A stretch of 43,055 nucleotides of DNA from Oscillospiraceae bacterium (GCA_017440065.1 JAFSHY010000157.1:1-43055), one strand, 5' to 3'; positions 22,531-31,757 are shown, numbered from the stretch's first letter. Notes: generated from the sequence alone by a model not told the origin. Program-made: numbers and translations.

Positions 22531-22873
22531 GCGATCGGGTCTGTAAGCCGGGTTCTGTAATCGACAGTCATCTATCTAGACGCACCGTTGCCGATGCGTT
22601 CCAGCCACCTTCTCGGGAACTGCCGGGCCGGCATTGTTCCCTCTGCGGTGTTGCTCCGGATAGAGTTTACAGCACCGGACTGTCTCCAGCCGGTGGGTGA
22701 GCTCTTACCTCGCCTTTCCACCCTTACCTCCGAAGAGGCGGTATATCTCTGTTGCACTTTTCCGCAAGTCGCCTTGGGCGGGCGTTACCCGTTATCCTTG
22801 CCCTGTGGAGCCCGGACTTTCCTCACAGAGGACCTTTCGGTACACTCCGCGCGACTGTCCGACCCGGTCGCGG
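22531..22873 (-). ncRNA. rnpB: RNase P RNA, bacterial type A
   Basis: The catalytic RNA of ribonuclease P, which trims tRNA 5' ends. On the minus strand the universally conserved elements are readable: GAGGAAAGTCCGGGCTCC near the 5' end, the ACAGAGATATACCGCC segment, and GATAGATGACTGTCGATTAC with AGAACCCGGCTTACAG near the 3' end. Helix P1 forms between GCGACCGGGTC and GACCCGATCGC with one mismatch, which sets the ends to within a few nt. Length is about 340 nt. Reading frames through this stretch are artefacts. Confidence 0.97.
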
Positions 22874-22878
22874 ACTAC

Positions 22879-22907
22879 AGTATACTTTATTTTCGCTGCT
22901 TTGTCAA
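22879..22907 (-). promoter_or_regulatory. Strong sigma-A promoter of rnpB
   Basis: Minus strand: perfect TTGACA (22902-22907), 17 nt, TATACT (22879-22884), about 6 nt ahead of the RNA 5' end. Confidence 0.9.
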
Positions 22908-22912
22908 ATCCG

Positions 22913-22941
22913 TTGCATTCTCATGGCAAACACGATATAAT
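22913..22941 (+). promoter_or_regulatory. Sigma-A promoter of murD-ispD-ispF
   Basis: TTGCAT (22913-22918), 17 nt, TATAAT (22936-22941). It is back-to-back with the rnpB promoter, only 5 bp between the two -35 boxes. Confidence 0.85.
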
Positions 22942-22975
22942 GCAGATAGTAAAATCCCGAAAAGAGGGTCTTGTT

Positions 22976-24343
22976 ATGAAGCTTCGTTCTTATCTGGAAC
23001 GTTATCAAGGAAAAAAGATCGCGGTGCTGGGTCTTGGTGTCAGCAACCGTCCGCTGGTTCGGCTGTTGCTGCAGCACGGGCTGGATGTGACGGGCTGCGA
23101 CAGAACTCCCAGAGAAAAGCTGGATGAGGAAGTGCTGGAACTGGAGCGCATGGGCGCTGCCCTTCGCGTGGGCGAGGGCTATGCGGACGGACTTTGTGCT
23201 GATGTTGTATTCCGTACACCCGGCATGCTTCCCACCCGTCCCGAGATTCGCGCACTGGCGGAAGCAGGTGCGGAGATCACTTCGGAAATGGAAGTGTTTT
23301 TTGAGGTCTGCCCCTGTATGACGGTTGCCGTTACCGGCTCGGACGGCAAGACCACCACCACCACGCTGATCGCGAAGATGCTGGAGGCGGAAGGCCGCCG
23401 CGTGTATCTGGGCGGCAATATCGGAACTCCGCTGCTGCCCATGGCGGACAGTATGACGGAGGATGATGTGGCGGTCGTGGAGCTCAGCTCTTTCCAGCTG
23501 ATGGATATGAAGCGCTCCTCCCATGTGGCGGTTGTGACCAATCTCGCGCCCAATCACCTCGATATGCATACGGATATGGCAGAATATGTGGATGCCAAGA
23601 AGAACATCTACTGCCATCAGTGTGAAAGTGATATCCTTGTGCTGAACCGTGACAATGAGATCACGAACGGTCTGCAGCCCGAAGCGAAGGGCGCGGTTCG
23701 TCTGTTTTCCCGCAAAGAGGTGCTGACCAAGGGCGTATGCCTGAAGGACGGCGTTATCCTGCGGGACGGCGAAGCGGTGCTGCGGCAGGATGAGATCCTT
23801 CTGCCCGGTATCCACAACGTGGAAAACTATATGGCGGCTATCTGTGCGGTGCAGGGCCTTGTCAGCGATGCGTCCATCCGTCAGGTGGCAACGACCTTCG
23901 GCGGTGTGGAGCACCGCATCGAACTGGTTCGCGTGAAGGACGGGGTATCCTTCTATAATGATTCCATTGCCTCCAGCCCTTCCCGCACCATTGCCGGTCT
24001 TCGCAGCTTCCCGCAGAAGATCATTCTGATCGCGGGCGGCTATGACAAGCATATTCCCTATGATGTGCTGGGGCCGGAGATCTGCGAGCATGTGAAAACG
24101 CTGGTGCTGACAGGCGCCACGGCGTCCACCATCCGTGAATCGGTGCTGCAGGCTGTCAAGGGCGGGATGGAAGCACCCGTGATCCTTGAAGAGGCGGATT
24201 TCCACGATGCCATCCGTACCGCTGCCGCGCAGGCAGAGACCGGCGATGTGGTGATGCTTTCACCTGCCAGCGCGTCCTTCGATCATTTTAAGAACTTTAT
24301 GGAACGCGGCGAGGCGTTCAAGCATACGGTCAGAGCGCTTTGA
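22976..24343 (+). CDS. murD: UDP-N-acetylmuramoyl-L-alanine--D-glutamate ligase
   Basis: 455 residues. It adds D-glutamate to UDP-MurNAc-L-Ala in cytoplasmic peptidoglycan precursor synthesis. Visible: Rossmann-like N-terminus KKIAVLGLGVSNRP, ATP-binding loop GSDGKTTTT (121-129), central NLAPNHLDMH motif, and C-terminal domain with GGVEHRIELV and NDSIASSPS. The ATG at 22976 follows AAAGAGGG; longer in-frame extensions read through rnpB and are rejected. It starts an operon with two isoprenoid genes, so wall precursor and undecaprenyl supply are transcriptionally linked. Confidence 0.95.
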   Translation: MKLRSYLERYQGKKIAVLGLGVSNRPLVRLLLQHGLDVTGCDRTPREKLDEEVLELERMGAALRVGEGYADGLCADVVFRTPGMLPTRPEIRALAEAGAEITSEMEVFFEVCPCMTVAVTGSDGKTTTTTLIAKMLEAEGRRVYLGGNIGTPLLPMADSMTEDDVAVVELSSFQLMDMKRSSHVAVVTNLAPNHLDMHTDMAEYVDAKKNIYCHQCESDILVLNRDNEITNGLQPEAKGAVRLFSRKEVLTKGVCLKDGVILRDGEAVLRQDEILLPGIHNVENYMAAICAVQGLVSDASIRQVATTFGGVEHRIELVRVKDGVSFYNDSIASSPSRTIAGLRSFPQKIILIAGGYDKHIPYDVLGPEICEHVKTLVLTGATASTIRESVLQAVKGGMEAPVILEEADFHDAIRTAAAQAETGDVVMLSPASASFDHFKNFMERGEAFKHTVRAL

Positions 24344-24363
24344 GCGCAGAAGGGAGTTTCAAT

Positions 24364-25101
24364 ATGGGTAAAACTCTGGATATTCTCGGCGCCATCACCG
24401 GCAAGGTGTTTTTGCCGAAGACCTCCGCGGTCATCGTGGCGGCAGGTACTGCCAGCCGCATGGGCGGTGTGGATAAGGTGGTAGCGGAGTTGGCGGGCAA
24501 GCCTGTCATCCTGCGCAGCGCGGAAGCCTTTCAGCAGAATGCTGCCGTGCAGGAGATCATCGTTGTAACAAGAAAAGACCTGCGGGAGCAGGTGGAGCAG
24601 ATCCTGAAGGACGGCGGTATTACCAAGCTGACGCAGGTGGTGGAAGGCGGCGCGACCCGTGCCGAATCCGTCAATAAGGGTCTCAACTGGTGCGATAAGA
24701 AGTGCAAGCTGATCGCCATCCATGATTGCGCCCGTCCGCTGGTCTCGCAGGAGATCATTACGGAAACCATCACGGTGGCGGCCAAAACAGGCGCTGCCGT
24801 TCCCGGTATTCCCGTGCGCGATACCATCCGTGTGGTGGAAGGCGGCCTCGGTGTTTCCACCCCCGCGAGAGAAAAGCTCTATGCCATGCAGACCCCGCAG
24901 GTTTTTGATGCCGATATGATCCGCGCTGCCATGATCCATGCCATTCAGAAGAAGGCCGCGATCACCGATGATGTTTCCGCGCTGGAACTGATGGGCGCCA
25001 AAGCCAATGTGGTACAGGGCTCGGAAGAGAATCTCAAGATCACCACACGGCTGGATCTTGCCGTTGCCAATGCCCTTGCCAGGAGGAATGATGCCAAATG
25101 A
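24364..25101 (+). CDS. ispD: 2-C-methyl-D-erythritol 4-phosphate cytidylyltransferase
   Basis: About 245 residues. It transfers CMP to MEP in the third step of the non-mevalonate isoprenoid pathway. Motifs: nucleotide-binding [17 protein letters not shown] (the last Lys being catalytic in the family), GGATRAESV and HDCARPLV. The ATG at 24364 has AAGGGAG before it; an upstream TTG at 24340 would overlap murD and is less likely. It precedes ispF with a 4-nt overlap, which is the usual pairing. Confidence 0.95.
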   Translation: MGKTLDILGAITGKVFLPKTSAVIVAAGTASRMGGVDKVVAELAGKPVILRSAEAFQQNAAVQEIIVVTRKDLREQVEQILKDGGITKLTQVVEGGATRAESVNKGLNWCDKKCKLIAIHDCARPLVSQEIITETITVAAKTGAAVPGIPVRDTIRVVEGGLGVSTPAREKLYAMQTPQVFDADMIRAAMIHAIQKKAAITDDVSALELMGAKANVVQGSEENLKITTRLDLAVANALARRNDAK

Positions 25102-25571
25102 GGATCGGACAGGGTTATGATGTACACCGTCTGAAGGAAGGCAGAAAGCTGATCCTCGGCGGTGTGGAGATCCCCTGGGATAAGGGGTTGGATGGCCATT
25201 CCGATGCGGATGTGCTGGTGCATGCGGTGATGGACGCACTTCTTGGCGCGGCTGCGCTGGGCGATATCGGCAAACTGTTTCCTGATACGGACGAGCAGTA
25301 CCGCGGCGCGGACAGCATGAAGCTGCTGGATGCGGTGGGTTCTTTGCTGCGGGAAAAGGGCTGGCGCGTGGAAAACATCGATTCTACCATTGTGGCGCAG
25401 CGCCCGAAGCTGGCGGCGCATCTGCCGCAGATGGCGCGGAATATGGCCTCTGTGCTGGGGCTGCAGGCGGATCAGGTCAGTGTGAAAGCCACCACGGAAG
25501 AACGGCTGGGCTTTACCGGCAGCGGTGAAGGCATGGCCGCGCAGGCGGTTTGTCTGCTGGAACGAATTTAA
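25098..25571 (+). CDS. ispF: 2-C-methyl-D-erythritol 2,4-cyclodiphosphate synthase
   Basis: 157 residues, full length. It cyclises CDP-ME 2-phosphate with loss of CMP in the non-mevalonate pathway; it forms trimers. Metal ligands Asp8 and His10 (GYDVHRL) and His42 (DADVLVHAV) are present, as are [11 protein letters not shown] and the C-terminal [15 protein letters not shown]. The start overlaps the ispD stop (ATGA). A terminator follows directly. Confidence 0.96.
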   Translation: MRIGQGYDVHRLKEGRKLILGGVEIPWDKGLDGHSDADVLVHAVMDALLGAAALGDIGKLFPDTDEQYRGADSMKLLDAVGSLLREKGWRVENIDSTIVAQRPKLAAHLPQMARNMASVLGLQADQVSVKATTEERLGFTGSGEGMAAQAVCLLERI

Positions 25572-25580
25572 CTGGTACGG

Positions 25581-25612
25581 TCGCGGCGGTATTCGGTACC
25601 ACCGCGATTTTT
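25581..25612 (+). terminator. Intrinsic terminator of murD-ispD-ispF
   Basis: TCGCGGcGGTA and TACCaCCGCGA pair with one mismatch around a 5-nt loop, followed by TTTTT. Confidence 0.87.
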
Positions 25613-25662
25613 AATGTCGAAGTGGGGCGGGAGAGCATATACTGCGTCAGGAGGGAAGGGAT

Positions 25663-25914
25663 ATGACGCAGTATTATTTTACCTTTTATTCACTGACGCA
25701 GGCGCAGACGGCACTGCATCAGATCCGAAGACGCGGGATCGACGCGCAGCTGAAACGGACACCGTCGGAGCTGGCGGTACGCGGCTGCGGTTATTCAGTC
25801 GCGGTGGAGGAGCGGGCGGCTCATTCGGCAGCAGCGGCTTTGACGGCCGCCGCTATTGCTTACCGCGGTCTGTATCGGGAAATGGGAGGATCCATGCAGG
25901 AGGTGATCCTTTGA
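25663..25914 (+). CDS. DUF3343 family small protein (putative Se/S carrier-like)
   Basis: 83 residues starting MTQYYFTFYSLTQAQTA, with the single CGYS Cys motif (RGCGYSVAV) near residues 41-49 that typifies DUF3343. The family is described as a putative selenium/sulfur carrier and is often found beside a cysteine desulfurase-like gene, as here. AGGAGGGAAGGG stands before the ATG. Its stop overlaps the start of the desulfurase. A possible -10 box (TATACT, 25638-25643) lies upstream without a clear -35. Biochemical function is not established. Confidence 0.85.
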   Translation: MTQYYFTFYSLTQAQTALHQIRRRGIDAQLKRTPSELAVRGCGYSVAVEERAAHSAAAALTAAAIAYRGLYREMGGSMQEVIL

Positions 25915-27011
25915 CCTATTTTGACCATGCGGCAACGAGCTTTCCAAAGCCGCCCGAGGTACGGAAGGCGGTGCTTCGCGCCATGGAGGAATGCGGCAAT
26001 CCCGGCAGGGGAGGACACCGGCAGGCGATGTTGGCTGCAGAAACGGTGTATGAGTGCCGTCTTCAGTGCGCCGCCATGTTTGATTGTAAGCCGCGGCAGA
26101 TCGTGTTTACCTCCGGCACGACACAGGGACTCAATATGGCGATCAAGGATCTGGTGTCGCGGGGTGATGCCGTGGTGGTATCGGGCTTTGAACACAATGC
26201 GGTCATGCGGCCGCTCCATGCCATCGGAGCAAAGGTCACCGTGGCAGGCAGAAAACTGTTTGATCCGCGGGATACCCTGCGGGAGTTTGAGCAGGCGATC
26301 GGGGCGGATACAAAGGCGGTGGTCTGCACCCATGTGTCCAATGTGTTCGGCTATATCCTGCCGCTGCAGAACATTGCGAATCTCTGCAGAAAACGGGGCG
26401 TTCCTCTCATCGTGGACGCGGCGCAGTCGGCAGGTATGCTGCCGCTCTCGCTTCGTCGGCTGGCTGCGGATTATGTCGCCCTTCCGGGACACAAAGGTCT
26501 TCTCGGTCCCATGGGTACCGGTGTTCTCCTCTGCGGCAGAGAACCGCAAAGAACGCTTTTGGAAGGCGGCACGGGCAGCCTTTCGCGGGAACTGGCCATG
26601 CCGGATTTTCTTCCCGACCGTCTGGAGGCGGGAACGCCCAATGTCCCCGGGATCGCGGGCTTGTCCGCAGGGATCAGATTGATCGAAAACATCGGAATAC
26701 GGGCAATAACGGATCGTGAAATTATGATATCCGATCATATTTTGAACAAACTGGAGGATAGCGGAAGATTTCGCTGCTTTTCGGGACCTTTACGCAGCGG
26801 TGTACTATCCGTGCAGCCGACGGAGGAAAGCTGCGAAGCCGCGGCCGAACGGCTGGCGGAAAAAGGGTTTGCCGTACGGGCAGGATTACACTGCGCTCCC
26901 CTGGCTCATGCCAGCGCGGGAACATTGGAGAAAGGAACACTTCGGATCAGCGCTTCGTTTCTCCATACGGCAGAGGATGCGGAGCGGCTGACCGATGCCA
27001 TGATTATGTAA
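25911..27011 (+). CDS. Cysteine desulfurase family protein (class V aminotransferase fold)
   Basis: 366 residues. A PLP enzyme expected to remove sulfur (or selenium) from cysteine (or selenocysteine). N-terminal YFDHAATSFPKP, Schiff-base Lys in PGHKGLLGPMGTG, and the catalytic-loop Cys in RAGLHCAPLAH are visible. The start is a TTG at 25911 directly after an excellent AGGAGGTGATCC, overlapping the DUF3343 stop as TTGA. Together with DUF3343 it probably forms a sulfur/selenium transfer pair. It is not accompanied by an IscU/SufU scaffold, so a role other than general Fe-S assembly is possible. Confidence 0.9.
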   Translation: MTYFDHAATSFPKPPEVRKAVLRAMEECGNPGRGGHRQAMLAAETVYECRLQCAAMFDCKPRQIVFTSGTTQGLNMAIKDLVSRGDAVVVSGFEHNAVMRPLHAIGAKVTVAGRKLFDPRDTLREFEQAIGADTKAVVCTHVSNVFGYILPLQNIANLCRKRGVPLIVDAAQSAGMLPLSLRRLAADYVALPGHKGLLGPMGTGVLLCGREPQRTLLEGGTGSLSRELAMPDFLPDRLEAGTPNVPGIAGLSAGIRLIENIGIRAITDREIMISDHILNKLEDSGRFRCFSGPLRSGVLSVQPTEESCEAAAERLAEKGFAVRAGLHCAPLAHASAGTLEKGTLRISASFLHTAEDAERLTDAMIM

Positions 27012-27052
27012 AAAAAGGCAGCTCGCCGGGGAAAGAAACCGCCTTCATGCCC

Positions 27053-27081
27053 TTGTAATCGGAAGGCAAATCCGTTATAAT
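27053..27081 (+). promoter_or_regulatory. Sigma-A promoter of the cdaA operon
   Basis: TTGTAA (27053-27058), 17 nt, consensus TATAAT (27076-27081), 38 nt before the GTG start of cdaA. An inverted repeat (27017-27027 and 27108-27118) brackets the promoter. Confidence 0.83.
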
Positions 27082-27119
27082 AACCGTAAATATGCCCGAA
27101 AGAAGTTGGTGAGCTGCCC

Positions 27120-28028
27120 GTGAGTACGATAGCAACCATTTTTAATAATATCCGATCCATCGTGGAGTCTGTTGGTCTGTTCGATATCCTGGATATCGTC
27201 ATCGTCGCCATGCTGATCTACGCGATCCTGTCCTCCATCCGCAGCTCCAGCGCCATGCGTATCGCATCGGCCATCGTGGTGCTTCTGCTGGTGACATGGT
27301 TTACCGGTCTCGTAAAAATGCGCGTGCTGAATTTTATTCTCAGCAACATTCTCGAGATCGGAATTATCGCGCTGGTCATTGTGTTCCAGCCGGAATTGCG
27401 CCGCGTTCTCGAACGTGTCGGTACGACGTCCCTGACGATGCTGACCAATCAGAAGAAGGATCTCAATGCTGCAGAAAAGACCATCGACAGTACGGTGTCA
27501 GCCTGCGGTATCCTGTCCCGTGAGCGTACCGGTGTTCTCCTTGTGTTTGAACGCAGACTTCCGCTGGAAGACTATTTTAAATCCGGCACCATCATCGATG
27601 CCGAGATCTCTTCGGAGCTGCTCCGCAATCTGTTCTTTACCAACGCATCCCTGCATGATGGCGCCGTCATCGTACGGCAGGACCGCATTGCTGCTGCCGG
27701 TTGTGTGCTTCCTCTGACGGAGAACACCAATATCAGCAGCGACCTCGGAACCCGCCACCGTGCCGGCATCGGCATGAGCGAGCACAGCGATGCCGTTGTG
27801 GTCATCGTATCGGAAGAAACCGGTATCATTTCCGTGGCTGTCGGCGGTATGCTGAAGCGCGGTCTGACTCCCGATACACTCCGCAAGGTGCTGGAGATGG
27901 AACTGATGGATCATGCCGAGGAGAAGGAAGACGACAGCATCCTGAACCGCCTGCGGAACTGGGCTGCCAAGAAGCTGGCTGCACGAGAGGAAGCAGATCA
28001 TGAAACAAAAGAATCTGAAAAAAAGTAA
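27120..28028 (+). CDS. cdaA: Diadenylate cyclase CdaA (c-di-AMP synthase)
   Basis: 302 residues. It condenses two ATP to cyclic di-AMP, a messenger controlling potassium and osmolyte transport and wall homeostasis. Three N-terminal transmembrane helices (about 25-90) precede the DAC domain with DGA (180-182) and RHR (212-214), both intact. The start is GTG with only a weak GGTGAG signal. It is followed by cdaR, as in most Firmicutes, here without glmM. The cdaR start lies 29 nt inside this gene. Confidence 0.95.
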   Translation: MSTIATIFNNIRSIVESVGLFDILDIVIVAMLIYAILSSIRSSSAMRIASAIVVLLLVTWFTGLVKMRVLNFILSNILEIGIIALVIVFQPELRRVLERVGTTSLTMLTNQKKDLNAAEKTIDSTVSACGILSRERTGVLLVFERRLPLEDYFKSGTIIDAEISSELLRNLFFTNASLHDGAVIVRQDRIAAAGCVLPLTENTNISSDLGTRHRAGIGMSEHSDAVVVIVSEETGIISVAVGGMLKRGLTPDTLRKVLEMELMDHAEEKEDDSILNRLRNWAAKKLAAREEADHETKESEKK

Positions 28029-29343
28029 ACCGATCTATATTCTGATCTCTGTGGTGGCGGCCATCATCCTTTGGGTCTATGTGGTCACCGTTGTCAGCAC
28101 AGAGCAAACGGAATCCTTTTATAATATTCCGGTCACGTTTACCGGCGTGGAATCCCTGCGGGAGCAGAATCTGACCATTTCCGAAGGCATGAACACAACC
28201 GTCAACCTTCGGCTGACGGGCAGACGTACGCTGATCCAGCAGCTTTCCCGTGATACCATTCTGATCACCGTGGACGTATCGAAGATCAACGCGGCGGGCG
28301 AGTACAGCCGCACCTATTCGATCTCCTATCCCACGCTGTCCCAATCCGGCGGTATTACGGTGGAGCAGCGTGTGCCGCAGAGCATCGATATCGTGGTGAA
28401 GGATCTGGCGACCCGTGAGATCCCGCTGCGTACGGTGTTCCAGGGCACGACCAAGGAAGGCTATGCCGTGGATTCCATCGTTGCGGCTTATGATACGATC
28501 ACCGTCACCGGCACGGACGAACAGGTGAATGAGATCAAATCCGCGCTGATCATCATCGATGATCAGGATCTGAGCCGCACCACCACCATGGATATGGAAT
28601 ATACCATGGTCACAAGAGAAGGTGAGCCCATTGATATATCCGATCTGCAGGTGGATGCCGAGCGGGTCAGTGTTACCATCAATGTGGTCAAGTTTAAGGA
28701 AGTGCCGCTGGTTATGGCGTTCAATCCCGGCGGCGGTGCTACGGATGCCAATGTGGATTGGACGGCAGAGCCGCCCACGATCACCGTTTCCGGTGAAGAG
28801 GAAGCATTGGATCAGCTCAATTACATCCTGCTGGGTACGCAGAATCTATCTGCTCTCGTGGCGGATACCGTTGCCACGTATCCCATCGTGGTGCCGGACG
28901 GCCTGACCAACGAGACCGGTACGGCGGAAGCCGTTGTCTCCATGAAGCTCAACGGCCTTGCGACTAAGCCTGTCCGTGTCAGCGCTGCCTCCAATTACAG
29001 CCTCATCAATACGCCGGACGGCTTCGTTGCCGGACTGGTCACGCAGGAGCTTTCCATCACAGTCCGCGGCCCTTCGGAGGATATCAGCACCGTGCAGGCC
29101 TCTGAGCTGCGTGTCGTTGCCGATCTTTCCGGTCTGGCATCTGCGGCAGGTACCTATAAGATCGAAAACGTTGCCGTTTATCTGGATGGCCATCCAAACA
29201 GCGGCATTCTCGGGTCTTATAATGTTATGGTTACCCTGATGACGGAAGAGGAATACCTCCGTCAGCTGGAGGAACAGGCGGCATCGGAAGACGGCGAAAC
29301 CGCGGAAGACGAAACGAACGCCACCGCGCCTGCCCAGCCGTAA
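28000..29343 (+). CDS. cdaR: YbbR-domain protein, CdaA regulator
   Basis: 447 residues: an N-terminal transmembrane anchor (about 11-32) and an extracytoplasmic series of YbbR repeats (about four, marked by the recurring pattern of IPV/VPL strands), then an acidic Ala/Glu tail. In Firmicutes this protein binds the membrane part of CdaA and modulates c-di-AMP synthesis. It overlaps cdaA by 29 nt. The Shine-Dalgarno (AGAGGAAG) lies within cdaA. Confidence 0.92.
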   Translation: MKQKNLKKSKPIYILISVVAAIILWVYVVTVVSTEQTESFYNIPVTFTGVESLREQNLTISEGMNTTVNLRLTGRRTLIQQLSRDTILITVDVSKINAAGEYSRTYSISYPTLSQSGGITVEQRVPQSIDIVVKDLATREIPLRTVFQGTTKEGYAVDSIVAAYDTITVTGTDEQVNEIKSALIIIDDQDLSRTTTMDMEYTMVTREGEPIDISDLQVDAERVSVTINVVKFKEVPLVMAFNPGGGATDANVDWTAEPPTITVSGEEEALDQLNYILLGTQNLSALVADTVATYPIVVPDGLTNETGTAEAVVSMKLNGLATKPVRVSAASNYSLINTPDGFVAGLVTQELSITVRGPSEDISTVQASELRVVADLSGLASAAGTYKIENVAVYLDGHPNSGILGSYNVMVTLMTEEEYLRQLEEQAASEDGETAEDETNATAPAQP

Positions 29344-29346
29344 CCG

Positions 29347-29757
29347 ATGAAGCAGACAGTTCGGGTCACGGCCGTCCGTTCGGACGGTACGGCAGAGGTT
29401 TTTCTGCAGCGGCAAAGCGCGTGCAGCGGTGACTGCCATCAATGCGGCGGCTGCGGCGCGGTTCGGGAAACGCTGTTTGTGACGGCGGAGAATCCCATCG
29501 GCGCGTCCGCCGGAGATTATGTGGTGGTGGAAACCGCGACGGCAACCGTGATGAAAGCTGCGGTTCTGGTCTATCTTGTACCTGTGATCCTGTTCCTTGC
29601 CGGTTATTTTGCGGGACAGGCGCTCGGTGTCCTTCCAGGACTTACGGGCGCGTTCGGCTTTGCGCTGGGATTGTTGCCTGCCATCCTGCTGAACCGCAGA
29701 ATGATGCACAGACATGAAAAGACCTTCCGGATCGTTTCGTTTGCACAGGAGAACTGA
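29347..29757 (+). CDS. RseC/MucC-like SoxR-reducing system protein
   Basis: 136 residues with a Cys cluster Cys26, 30, 33, 36 (SACSGDCHQCGGCG), a short beta part and two transmembrane helices (about 69-88 and 93-115). This is the RseC/MucC layout; in Clostridia such proteins are frequent and probably linked to membrane redox complexes, though the function here is unproven. It follows cdaR by 3 nt, and its stop overlaps the next start by 1 nt. Confidence 0.85.
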   Translation: MKQTVRVTAVRSDGTAEVFLQRQSACSGDCHQCGGCGAVRETLFVTAENPIGASAGDYVVVETATATVMKAAVLVYLVPVILFLAGYFAGQALGVLPGLTGAFGFALGLLPAILLNRRMMHRHEKTFRIVSFAQEN

Positions 29758-30635
29758 TGTTTGGATATGTACGTCCGCAAAAGGACGAGATGAAGGTTCG
29801 CGATTGGAACCTTTGGCAGAAGAACTACTGCGGACTCTGCCGCTGCCTCGGCAAACGGCACGGCTTTGCCGCAAGATTTCTGCTGAGCTATGATATGACC
29901 TTCCTTTACAGCCTCTTTACCATGGGCGAAAAGGAGATCACCGTTCAGAAATGCTGGTGTCCCGCCGGTGTGGTTTGCAGAAAACCGTGCCGCACCGAAG
30001 ACGAGGCCATGCAATATACCGCGGATCTCACCGTGCTGCTGATGTGGTGGAAGCTGCGGGATGATGAAAAAGACGGCAGCCTGCTTCGGAAAATCGGGGC
30101 AGGCTTGCTGAGATTTCTGTACCGTCGCGCTGCCCGAAGAGCCGCTGCTGCCAGGCCGGAAACGGACAGGCTGATCCGCGAGCAGCTGCTTCGCCTGTCT
30201 GCGCTGGAAAAAGAATGTTCTTCCTCTATCGATCAGACAGCCGATGCCTTCGCGCAGATCTTAAAAGGCTGCGCGGATTACTGGCAGGAAGCGGGGCAGA
30301 GAAGGGCAGCCGAGCAGCTGCTCTATCACATCGGCAGGTTTGTTTATCTGGCTGACGCGCTGGATGATCTGGCAGAGGACTGCAAAAAGGATCGGTATAA
30401 TCCGCTGCGATACCGGTTTTCTCCCGAGAACGGGAAGCTTTTGCCGGAGGATCAGCAAAGTCTGCTTCAGACCATGGATGCCTCGCTGGATCAGGCTTCC
30501 GCGGCATTTGAACTGCTGGAGCGTTCCCGTGCCGGTGCGGTGCCGGAGAACGTGATCTATTACGGTCTGCCCTCGGTAATGAAAGCCGTGGCGGCGGGCA
30601 GATTCCACGCAAGAAAGAAAAAGGTGACAGTATGA
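29757..30635 (+). CDS. DUF5685 family protein
   Basis: 292 residues starting [19 protein letters not shown], with [13 protein letters not shown] near residues 29-42 and a second Cys cluster ([13 protein letters not shown]). I recognise this as the DUF5685 pattern from memory; no function is known. The protein is mostly helical with Asp-rich stretches such as [18 protein letters not shown]. The Cys clusters could bind a metal. It overlaps the following J-domain gene by 4 nt. Confidence 0.82.
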   Translation: MFGYVRPQKDEMKVRDWNLWQKNYCGLCRCLGKRHGFAARFLLSYDMTFLYSLFTMGEKEITVQKCWCPAGVVCRKPCRTEDEAMQYTADLTVLLMWWKLRDDEKDGSLLRKIGAGLLRFLYRRAARRAAAARPETDRLIREQLLRLSALEKECSSSIDQTADAFAQILKGCADYWQEAGQRRAAEQLLYHIGRFVYLADALDDLAEDCKKDRYNPLRYRFSPENGKLLPEDQQSLLQTMDASLDQASAAFELLERSRAGAVPENVIYYGLPSVMKAVAAGRFHARKKKVTV

Positions 30636-31243
30636 AAGACCCCTACGAGGTGCTGGGCGTTTCTCCTTCCGCATCGGATGATGAGATCAAGCGAGCCTAT
30701 CGGGATCTGGCACGGAAATACCATCCCGATAACTACGCGGATAATCCTCTGGCTGATCTGGCGCAGGAGAAAATGAAGGATATCAATGAGGCGTATGATA
30801 CCATTACCCGTTCCCGTGCAGGCGGCGGCAGCGGATATCAGCAGCCCAATCAGAACCGCCAGACCTATCAGAATGCCAGCTATTACTCTGCCGGCAATCA
30901 AGCGTATGCGCAGATCCGTCAGCTGATCTCTCAGAACAATCTGGATGCGGCGGACAGTATGCTTCGTGCTTCCTCTGCCCGTGACGCGGAATGGTATTAT
31001 CTCTGCGGCATGGTAGCTTACCGCCGCGGCTGGCTGGATGATGCCCGCCGCAATTTCCAGACGGCCTATTCCATGGAACCGGGCAATCCCGAATATCAGC
31101 AGGCGCTGCGTGCGGTGCAGGGCGGTGGCAATCTTTATCGGCAGACCAATTATTCTTCCGGCAGCGATTGCGATGATATCTGCACATCCATGCTGTGTGC
31201 CCACTGTCTGTGTAATTGTTTGGGAGGCGGTTGCTACGGCTGA
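30632..31243 (+). CDS. J-domain protein with Cys-rich tail
   Basis: 203 residues. An N-terminal J domain (1-65) with intact HPD (31-33), which stimulates Hsp70 ATPase. Then a Gln/Asn-rich linker and a helical, TPR-like part (about 90-165, with [24 protein letters not shown] split over two helices). The tail is Cys-rich ([20 protein letters not shown]). It lacks the Gly/Phe and zinc-finger regions of DnaJ, so it is a specialised co-chaperone, not DnaJ itself. Neighbouring DUF5685 may be its partner by conserved context. Confidence 0.88.
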   Translation: MKDPYEVLGVSPSASDDEIKRAYRDLARKYHPDNYADNPLADLAQEKMKDINEAYDTITRSRAGGGSGYQQPNQNRQTYQNASYYSAGNQAYAQIRQLISQNNLDAADSMLRASSARDAEWYYLCGMVAYRRGWLDDARRNFQTAYSMEPGNPEYQQALRAVQGGGNLYRQTNYSSGSDCDDICTSMLCAHCLCNCLGGGCYG

Positions 31244-31757
31244 TCAGCGCAAACGGATCCGTTCGGTCGCTCTGTGCGGTGTGCTTTCCGCCATGAGCGT
31301 TGTGATCCTCCTTTTGGGCAGTCTGCTGCCAGGATATGCCATTCCCACGGCGGCGGTAGCGGGATTGGTCACGGCAGCTGCGGTGCTGCATTCCGGCTGC
31401 GCCGCGGGATTTGCCGTTTATGCCGTAACGTCGTTGCTGTCCTTGCTTTTGCTGCCGCAGAAAACGGCCTCGCTCTGGTATCTTCTGGTGTTCGGCCATT
31501 ACGGCGCGGTAAAAAGTCTTTTGGAGCGGCTGCCGAACCGTGCTGCGGAATGGGCGATGAAATGCCTTGTTTATACGGCTGCGTTTTTCCTGCTGAAGGG
31601 CTTGTTTCACGGAGCCTTTGCCGCGCTGACCTCGCTTCTTCCGCTGCCGCTCATGCCGCTTTATGCGGTGGGACTCGGTGTGTTCCTTCTTTATGACATC
31701 GGTTTTTCCAGGCTGATCAGCCTGTATATCCGGCGGTTTCGCCGAAATATCCAATAA
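31236..31757 (+). CDS. Multi-pass membrane protein; start codon uncertain
   Basis: About 170 residues with five or so hydrophobic segments (for example [15 protein letters not shown] and [18 protein letters not shown]). No family is assigned; it resembles small clostridial membrane proteins with a short basic N-terminus. The frame is clearly coding from about 31240, but no ATG, GTG or TTG lies near the GGGAGG signal at 31222-31227. The best-spaced in-frame codon is ACG at 31236; the next candidates are GTG at 31281 and ATG at 31293, which would trim the N-terminus. It overlaps the J-domain gene's end. Confidence 0.68.
   Translation, partial: TADQRKRIRSVALCGVLSAMSVVILLLGSLLPGYAIPTAAVAGLVTAAAVLHSGCAAGFAVYAVTSLLSLLLLPQKTASLWYLLVFGHYGAVKSLLERLPNRAAEWAMKCLVYTAAFFLLKGLFHGAFAALTSLLPLPLMPLYAVGLGVFLLYDIGFSRLISLYIRRFRRNIQ

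Noticed and set aside
22588-23127. Frames across the RNase P RNA gene, including a long N-terminal extension of murD
   Set aside because: The region is clearly rnpB; MurD begins at 22976 with its own ribosome binding site and the normal family N-terminus.
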